Source: Cryptomeria japonica (Eukaryota > Streptophyta > Pinopsida > Cupressales > Cupressaceae). Taken from it: 22,500 nucleotides of DNA. Location: contig NW_026728912.1 of NCBI RefSeq assembly GCF_030272615.1, positions 365,001 through 387,500 of the forward strand, given 5' to 3'. Below, piece after piece: positions 17,150 through 22,500 of the stretch. Every line of letters starts with the position of its first letter. Position 1 is the first letter of the stretch. A program made the translations under genes and the position numbers. The notes beneath the pieces were generated by a model. That model had not been told where the DNA came from. It saw only the letters and a list, made by a program, of their open reading frames with translations, and searched no databases.

Positions 17150-17176
17150 AGGTGTTGACTGGAGCATTCTCCCCCG

Positions 17177-17266
17177 TGCCCCTCTAACTCGACCAATGCT
17201 GGCGCTCGAACGGTGGTAGCGCTCGGATTTTCATTGAGCGCCAGCATTGGTCGATTTAGAGGGGCA
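17177..17266 (+). other. 31-bp near-perfect inverted repeat in the early pre-rRNA leader
   Basis: Left arm 17177-17207 and right arm 17236-17266 are reverse complements at 30 of 31 positions, with a 28-nt loop. A transcript starting at 17145 would form this hairpin from about +33 to +122. The arms contain CGACCAATGCTGGCGCTC and its complement. It could be a processing signal, a pausing or attenuation structure, or a dyad binding site in DNA; none is shown. Confidence 0.85.
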
Positions 17267-17516
17267 TGCGAGATTCCCGAATGCTATGCGAGGGCTCTAA
17301 CGGAAATGTCTATTGGTTTCGGTATGGATGCAATTGCGAGTGGTTCGGCAAAGGTAGTCGTTCCGATGCGTCCATGTCGTGGCCAAATCGATAATTCGAT
17401 TTGAGCCCTCGTATAGCATTTGGGTCTCTCGATGTGATTCCGCATTCCAGTCCCTTTGGGCACTGCTTGAGCCGCATCCCAGGGGGTTCCCTTCCCAATA
17501 ATCTGCCTCGCAACCC

Positions 17517-20500
17517 GATTGCTATGCGGTGAGGCTCCTCGGCCGCCTCGGAACTATCTGTGTATCAGACGCATCGCGGGATAAGGGGTTGGCAACGGTA
17601 GTCGCCCCAAGCGCGTCCGATGCTTGGACCATTCCGAGGCGGCCCTGAAGCCTCTTCCGTCTAGCCGTTGGGTCCTTCTCGCCGCATCCCTCGCCTCGCA
17701 CCCCGATTGCTATGCGGTGAGGCTCCTCGGCCGCCTCGGAACTATCTGTGTATCGGACGCGTCGCGGGATAAGGGGTTGTCACTGGTAGTCGCCCCAAGC
17801 GCGTCCGATGCTTGGACCATTCCGAGGCGGCCCTGAAGCCTCTTCCGTCTAGCCGTTGGGTCCTTCTCGCCGCATCCCTCGCCTCGCACCCCGATTGCTA
17901 TGCGGTGAGGCTCCTCGGCCGCCTCGGAACTATCTGTGTATCGGACGCGTCGCGGGATAAGGGGTTGTCATTGGTAGTCGCCCCAAGCGCGTCCGATGCT
18001 TGGACCATTCCGAGGCGGCCCTGAAGCCTCTTCCGTCTAGCCGTTGGGTCCTTCTCGCCGCATCCCTCGCCTCGCACCCCGATTGCTATGCGGTGAGGCT
18101 CCTCGGCCGCCTTGGAACTATCTGTGTATCGGACGCGTCGCGGGATAAGGGGTTGTCACTGGTAGTCGCCCCAAGCGCGTCCGATGCTTGGACCATTCCG
18201 AGGCGGACCCGAAGCCTCTTCCGTCTAGCCGTTGGGTCCTTCTCGCCGCATCCTTCGCCTCGCACCCCGATTGCTATGCGGTGAGGCTCCTCGGCCGCCT
18301 CGGAACTATCTGTGTATCGGACGCGTCGCGGGATAAGGGGTTGTCACTGGTAGTCGCCCCAAGCGCGTCCGATGCTTGGACCATTCCGAGGCGGACCCGA
18401 AGCCTCTTCCGTCTAGCCGTTGGGTCCTTCTCGCCGCATCCCTCGCCTCGCACCCCGATTGCTATGCGGTGAGGCTCCTCGGCCGCCTTGGAACTATCTG
18501 TGTATCGGACGCGTCGCGGGATAAGGGGTTGTCACTGGTAGTCGCCCCAAGCGCGTCCGATGCTTGGACCATTCCGAGGCGGACCCGAAGCCTCTTCCGT
18601 CTAGCCGTTGGGTCCTTCTCGCCGCATCCCTCGCCTCGCACCCCGATTGCTATGCGGTGAGGCTCCTCGGCCGCCTTGGAACTATCTGTGTATCGGACGC
18701 GTCGCGGGATAAGGGGTTGTCACTGGTAGTCGCCCCAAGCGCGTCCGATGCTTGGACCATTCCGAGGCGGACCCGAAGCCTCTTCCGTCTAGCCGTTGGG
18801 TCCTTCTCGCCGCATCCCTCGCCTCGCACCCCGATTGCTATGCGGTGAGGCTCCTCGGCCGCCTTGGAACTATCTGTGTATCGGACGCGTCGCGGGATAA
18901 GGGGTTGTCACTGGTAGTCGCCCCAAGCGCGTCCGATGCTTGGACCATTCCGAGGCGGCCCCGAAGCCTCTTCCGTGTAGCCGTTGGGTCCTTCTCGCCG
19001 CATCCCTCGCCTCGCACCCCGATTGCTATGCGGTGAGGCTCCTCGGCCGCCTTGGAACTATCTGTGTATCGGACGCGTCGCGGGATAAGGGGTTGTCACT
19101 GGTAGTCGCCCCAAGCGCGTCCGATGCTTGGACCATTCCGAGGCGGCCCCGAAGCCTCTTCCGTGTAGCCGTTGGGTCCTTCTCGCCGCATCCCTCGCCT
19201 CGCACCCCGATTGCTATGCGGTGAGGCTCCTCGGCCGCCTTGGAACTATCTGTGTATCGGACGCGTCGCGGGATAAGGGGTTGTCACTGGTAGTCGCCCC
19301 AAGCGCGTCCGATGCTTGGACCATTCCGAGGCGGACCTGAAGCCTCTTCCCTCTAGCCGTTGGGGCTTTCTCGCCGCATCCCTCGCCTCGCACCCCGATT
19401 GCTATGCTGTGAGGCTCCTCGGCCGCCTTGGAACTATCTGTGTATCGGACGCATCGCGGGATAAGGGGTTGGCAGTGGTAGTCGCCCCAAGCGCATCCGA
19501 TGCTTGGACCATTCCGAGGCGGCCCTGCAGCCTCTTCCGTCTAGCCGTTGGGGCCATCTCGCCGCATCCCCCACCTCGCACCACGATTGCTATGCGGTGA
19601 GGCTCCTTGGCCGCCTCGGAACTATCTGTGTATCGGACGCATCGCGGGATAAGGGGTTGTCACTGGTAGTCGCCCCAAGCGCGTCCGATGCTTGGACTAT
19701 TCCGAGGCGGCCCTGCAGCCTCTTCCGTCTAGCCGTTGGGGCCATCTCGCTGCATCCCCCACCTCCTCGGCCGCCTCGGAACTATCTGTGTATCGGACGC
19801 ATCGCGGGATAAGGGGTTGGCAGTGGTAGTCGCCCCAAGCGCGTCCGATGCTTGGACTATTCCGAGGCAGCCCTGCAGCCTCTTCCGTCTAGCCTTTGGG
19901 GCCATCTCGCCGCATCCCTCGCCTCGCACCCCGATTGCTATGCGGTGAGGCTCCTCGGCCGCCTGGGAACTATCTTCGTATCGGACGCATCGCGGGATAA
20001 GGGGTTGTCACTGGTAGTCGCCCCAAGCGCGTCCGATGCTTGGACTATTCCGAGGCGGCCCTGTGGCCTCTTCCGTCTAGCCGTTGGGGCCATCTCGCCG
20101 CATCCCCCACCTCGCACCCCGATTGCTATGCGGTGAGGCTCTTCGGCCGCCTTGGAACTATCTTCGTATCGGACGCATTGCGGGATAAGGGGTTGTCACT
20201 GGTAGTGGCCCCAAGCGCGTCCGATGCTTGGACTATTCCGAGGCGGCCCTGCAGCCTCTTCCGTCTAGCCGTTGGGGCCATCTCGCCGCATCCCCCACCT
20301 CGCACCCCGATTGCTATGCGGTGAGGCTCCTCGGCCGCCTTGGAACTATCTTCGTATCGGACGCATCGCGGGATAAGGGGTTGTCACTGGTAGTCGCCCC
20401 AAGCGCGTCCGATGCTTGGACTATTCCGACGCGGCCCTGTGGCCTCTTCCGTCTAGCCGTTGGGGCCATCTCGCCGCATCCCCCACCTCGCACCCCGATT

Positions 20501-21061
20501 GCTATGCGGTGAGGCTCCTCGGCCGCCTTGGAACCATCTTCGTATCGGACGCATCGCGGGATAGGGGGCTGTCACTGGTAGTCGCCCCAAGCGTGTCCGA
20601 TGCTTGGACCATTCCTAGGCGGCCCTGAAGCCTCTTCCGTCTAGCCGTTGGGGCCTTCCCGCCCCATCCCTCGCCTCGCACCCCCGATTGCTATGCGGTG
20701 AGGCTCCTCGGCCGCCTTGGAACCATCTGTGTATCGGACGCATCGCGGGATAAGGGGTTGGCACTGGCAGTCGCCCCAAGCGCGTCCGATGCTTGGACCA
20801 TTCCGAGGTGGCCCTGAAGCCTCTTCCGTCTAGCCGTTGGGGCCTTCCCGCCCCATCCCTCGCCTCGCACCCCGATTGATATGCGGTGAGGCTCCTCGGC
20901 CGCCTTGGAACTATCTGTGTATCGGACGCATCGCGGGATAAGGGGTTGGCACTGGTAGTCGTCCCAATCGCATCCGATGCTTGGACCATTCCGAGGCGGC
21001 CCTGCAGCCTCTTCCGTTTAGCCGTCGGGGCCTTCCCGCCGCATCCCTCGCCTCGCATCCC
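17517..21061 (+). repeat. 188-bp tandem array in the 5' external transcribed spacer
   Basis: Nineteen units, taking GATTGCTATGCGGTGAGG as start: 17517, 17705, 17893 and so on every 188 bp to 19585; one unit with a 28-bp deletion across its start (about 19765); then 19933, 20121, 20309, 20497, 20686 (one extra C) and 20874. Units from 17705 to about 19396 are almost identical; later ones carry shared variants (TCTTCGTATC, GGACTATTCC, GGCCATCTCGCC). The period is not a multiple of three and each 94-codon frame runs out in the next unit, so this is not coding. It lies downstream of every Pol I motif and is therefore probably transcribed into pre-rRNA. Confidence 0.9.
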
Positions 21062-21830
21062 GATTCCTATGCGGTGAGTCTTCTCGGCCGCCGCGGAACT
21101 ATACCTGTTATTGCTACTGCATCCTTCGGCTGGTAACCTCCTCTGCCGCCTTGGAACGTTCTCTTTGTCGGACGCGTCGCGGGATAAGGGGTTGGCACTG
21201 GTAGTCGCCCCAAGCGCGCCCGATGCATAGACCGCTCCGAGTCGACCTTGCTTTCAGCCTCTCACATGCATAGACCTCTCTGAGTCGACCCTGCAGCCTC
21301 TCACGTTTAGCCTTTGGAATCTCGCCTCACAACATGATTGCTATCCTTGATGCATCCCTTGCCTCGAGCCCTGATTGCTTTCTTGGCTGCATCCCTCCTC
21401 TCCTCACAGCCCGGTTGTCATCACTGCTTCATCCGTCGCTTCATGCATTCTGGCTGCTGGGCCCTTCCCACCGCACACCTCGATTGCTATCTCTTCTGCA
21501 TCACACACCCCGATTGCTATCTCTGCTACATCCCTCGGCTCTCACTTCTGCATCCTTCGCCTCACACCTCGATTGCTATCAATGCTGCATCCGTAACCTC
21601 ACACCCCGATTGCTATGCGGGGAGGCTCCTTGGCCGCCTTGGAAATTTCTGTGTGTCGGACGCACCGCGGGATAAGGGGTTGGCACTGGTAGTCGCCCCA
21701 AGTGCGCCCGATTCTTAGACCGCTTCGAGGTGACCTCGTAGCCTCTTTCGTCCAGGCTTCCTGCCTTCAACGCCCTTTTTACACCTCGATTGCTATGCGC
21801 GGGCTCGTTGGCGTCTATCACCTCTCTGCG
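21062..21830 (+). repeat. Decayed 188-bp copies and short GATTGCTAT repeats
   Basis: Fragments of the 188-bp unit persist: GGATAAGGGGTTGGCACTGG at 21181, and a long segment from GATTGCTATGCGGGGAGG at about 21608 to AGTGCGCCCGATTC at about 21715. Between them, 21330-21610 holds short units of about 30-60 bp of the type CCCCGATTGCTATCTCTGC and GCATCCCTCGCCTC. This looks like the old, unhomogenised edge of the array. Confidence 0.7.
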
Positions 21831-22500
21831 AAGAGTGGCACGATGATTGTTGGGGTAAATCGTAGCAGTCCGATCTCTGGCCTTGGGCCATTGTGAGGGC
21901 TGATCGATTTCCTGTGCGCATCTCGTGTTCGCCCAGTAACAGACTCGACGACTTGTAATCGGTCTTGTTCCCGATTGTTCCTGGAGGTAGTCTTCGGAAC
22001 TCTTGGATTTGACCTGTCACTCGAACTGTCCTCTTCCGAGGATGCTTGTGTGTGTGTGCTTGTGCCATTTCCTTGGCGGTATTAACGAGATATTAAAGAG
22101 CGGAGTGAGCGCCTCGCCCAGCTATGTTTGGGGCTCTCACTCCCTTACCCGGTGTGCGACCGCTTTGCACGTAGGTTGCGGAGCATCGCGACTCTTTCGA
22201 TGTTTGGCGGTTGTCTTCCGGTGATGCGTTGGTCCCGAAGTGCACGTTACTAGCATTTCTGCCATTGTTCTCGATCTTTGGCACGTTCCTTCGTTGCAAT
22301 TGGATATATATCTCCGTTTATACGCGCAGGCTTCTCCCGCCTATTCAGCGCTGTCCCACTCTCAGCACTCTCGTGGTCTCCTTGGCTTCTCTCTCCCGTG
22401 AGCGAGCTCTCTTCTCGAGTCTTTTCCATGTCCCATGGAGGTTGCCTTGCGAAATTCGGGCACACAAACGTGACCGGATAAGAGCGGAATTGCCTATGAG
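21831..22500 (+). other. Unique 5' external transcribed spacer sequence; no gene seen
   Basis: Non-repetitive, less GC-rich sequence with a short TGTGTGTGTG run near 22050. I see neither an 18S start (plant 18S begins near TACCTGGTTGATCC) nor a tRNA, snoRNA or credible protein frame. By position it is the gene-proximal part of the leader before 18S. Confidence 0.55.

Larger units (their letters stand above)
16137..17516 (+). repeat. Three long promoter modules closest to the pre-rRNA leader
   Basis: Related modules of about 440-490 bp start near 16137, 16578 and 17067. Each has GAAGTCGGAA, AGAATCGGACAAATAACTTATATAGGGG, a pyrimidine-rich CCCCGTGCCC stretch, an inverted repeat with GCGCTCGGAT in its loop, GCTATGC and, in the first two, GGTAGTCG(C/A)TCCAACACGTC and GTCTAGCTTTTGGG. 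They are more diverged than the arrays upstream. They use CAAATAACT before the core where the arrays use CAAATAGCT. The last one opens into the 188-bp array and is the best candidate for the gene promoter. Confidence 0.8.

Noticed and set aside
17545-17600. ATCGGAC...GGATAAGGGG in each 188-bp unit as a decayed Pol I core (compare ATCGGAC...TATATAGGGG)
   Set aside because: The same segment aligns better with the TGAATGGTTTGGCACTGGTAGTCG part of the upstream modules, which is not a promoter, and no TATATA is present.
17624-20628. Series of 70-94-codon frames with identical N-termini every 188 bp
   Set aside because: The shared ATG and frame recur because the DNA repeats every 188 bp, which is not divisible by three. 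The frames overlap each other, lie in the predicted rRNA leader and resemble no known peptide.
17517-21061. Regular repeats as a CRISPR array
   Set aside because: There are no short repeats with unique spacers. The entire 188-bp unit is repeated, and the context is eukaryotic rDNA.
22300-22500. 18S rRNA start at the right edge
   Set aside because: No TACCTGGTTGATCC-like start or known 18S sequence is visible before the window ends, so 18S is only inferred to lie further right.

Overview
This window contains no convincing protein-coding gene. It reads as a very large ribosomal DNA intergenic spacer (IGS) from a land plant, followed by the start of the transcribed 35S/45S pre-rRNA leader. Two things carry this call. 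First, two complete, identical plant-type 5S rRNA genes lie on the minus strand (2265-2382 and 10200-10317), each followed by an oligo-T Pol III terminator. Second, thirteen plus-strand copies of the plant RNA polymerase I initiation motif TATATAGGGG lie between 13028 and 17149. The 18S gene is therefore expected just to the right of the window and the 26S gene to the left; neither is present. Having 5S genes inside the 35S IGS is the linked (L-type) arrangement known from bryophytes, ferns, some gymnosperms (Ginkgo, gnetophytes, some podocarps) and a few angiosperms. The spacer is at least 17 kb and the 5S sequence is of gymnosperm style, so I lean to a gymnosperm. That is inference, not a demonstrated identification.

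Layout. (1) 1-1720, 3640-7850 and 7850-9655: GC-rich nested tandem repeats built around the self-complementary word GGTGCGCACC and the word GAAGTCGGA, interrupted by about 120-bp AT-rich T-run islands. (2) 1720-3637 and 9655-11572: a 5S module made of GC-rich flank, 5S gene, purine-rich segment and a CACCCACC array. The stretch 1-3637 recurs at 7850-11572, almost base for base, so the spacer holds a segmental duplication with a period of about 7.9 kb. (3) 11572-12760: an extended C-rich CACCCACC array, G-rich on the minus strand. (4) 12950-17516: the Pol I promoter region, with six promoters mostly in 157-bp units, a 38/52-bp array, four promoters in 311-bp units, an array of promoter-less upstream-element copies, and three longer modules (441 and 490 bp apart) with hairpins downstream of initiation. 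(5) 17517-21061: nineteen 188-bp tandem repeats, then decayed copies to about 21830. (6) 21830-22500: unique leader sequence.

How it works together (inference). Pol I would initiate at one or more TATATAGGGG sites and transcribe rightward through the 188-bp array into 18S, giving a 5' external transcribed spacer (ETS) of at least 5.3 kb. Pol III would transcribe the 5S genes leftward, opposite to the 35S unit. The repeated two-part promoters and the free-standing upstream-element copies resemble the spacer-promoter/enhancer design known from Xenopus and some plant rDNA. Long open frames in the GC-rich repeats exist on both strands and in several frames at once, and are treated as artefacts of stop-poor repeats.
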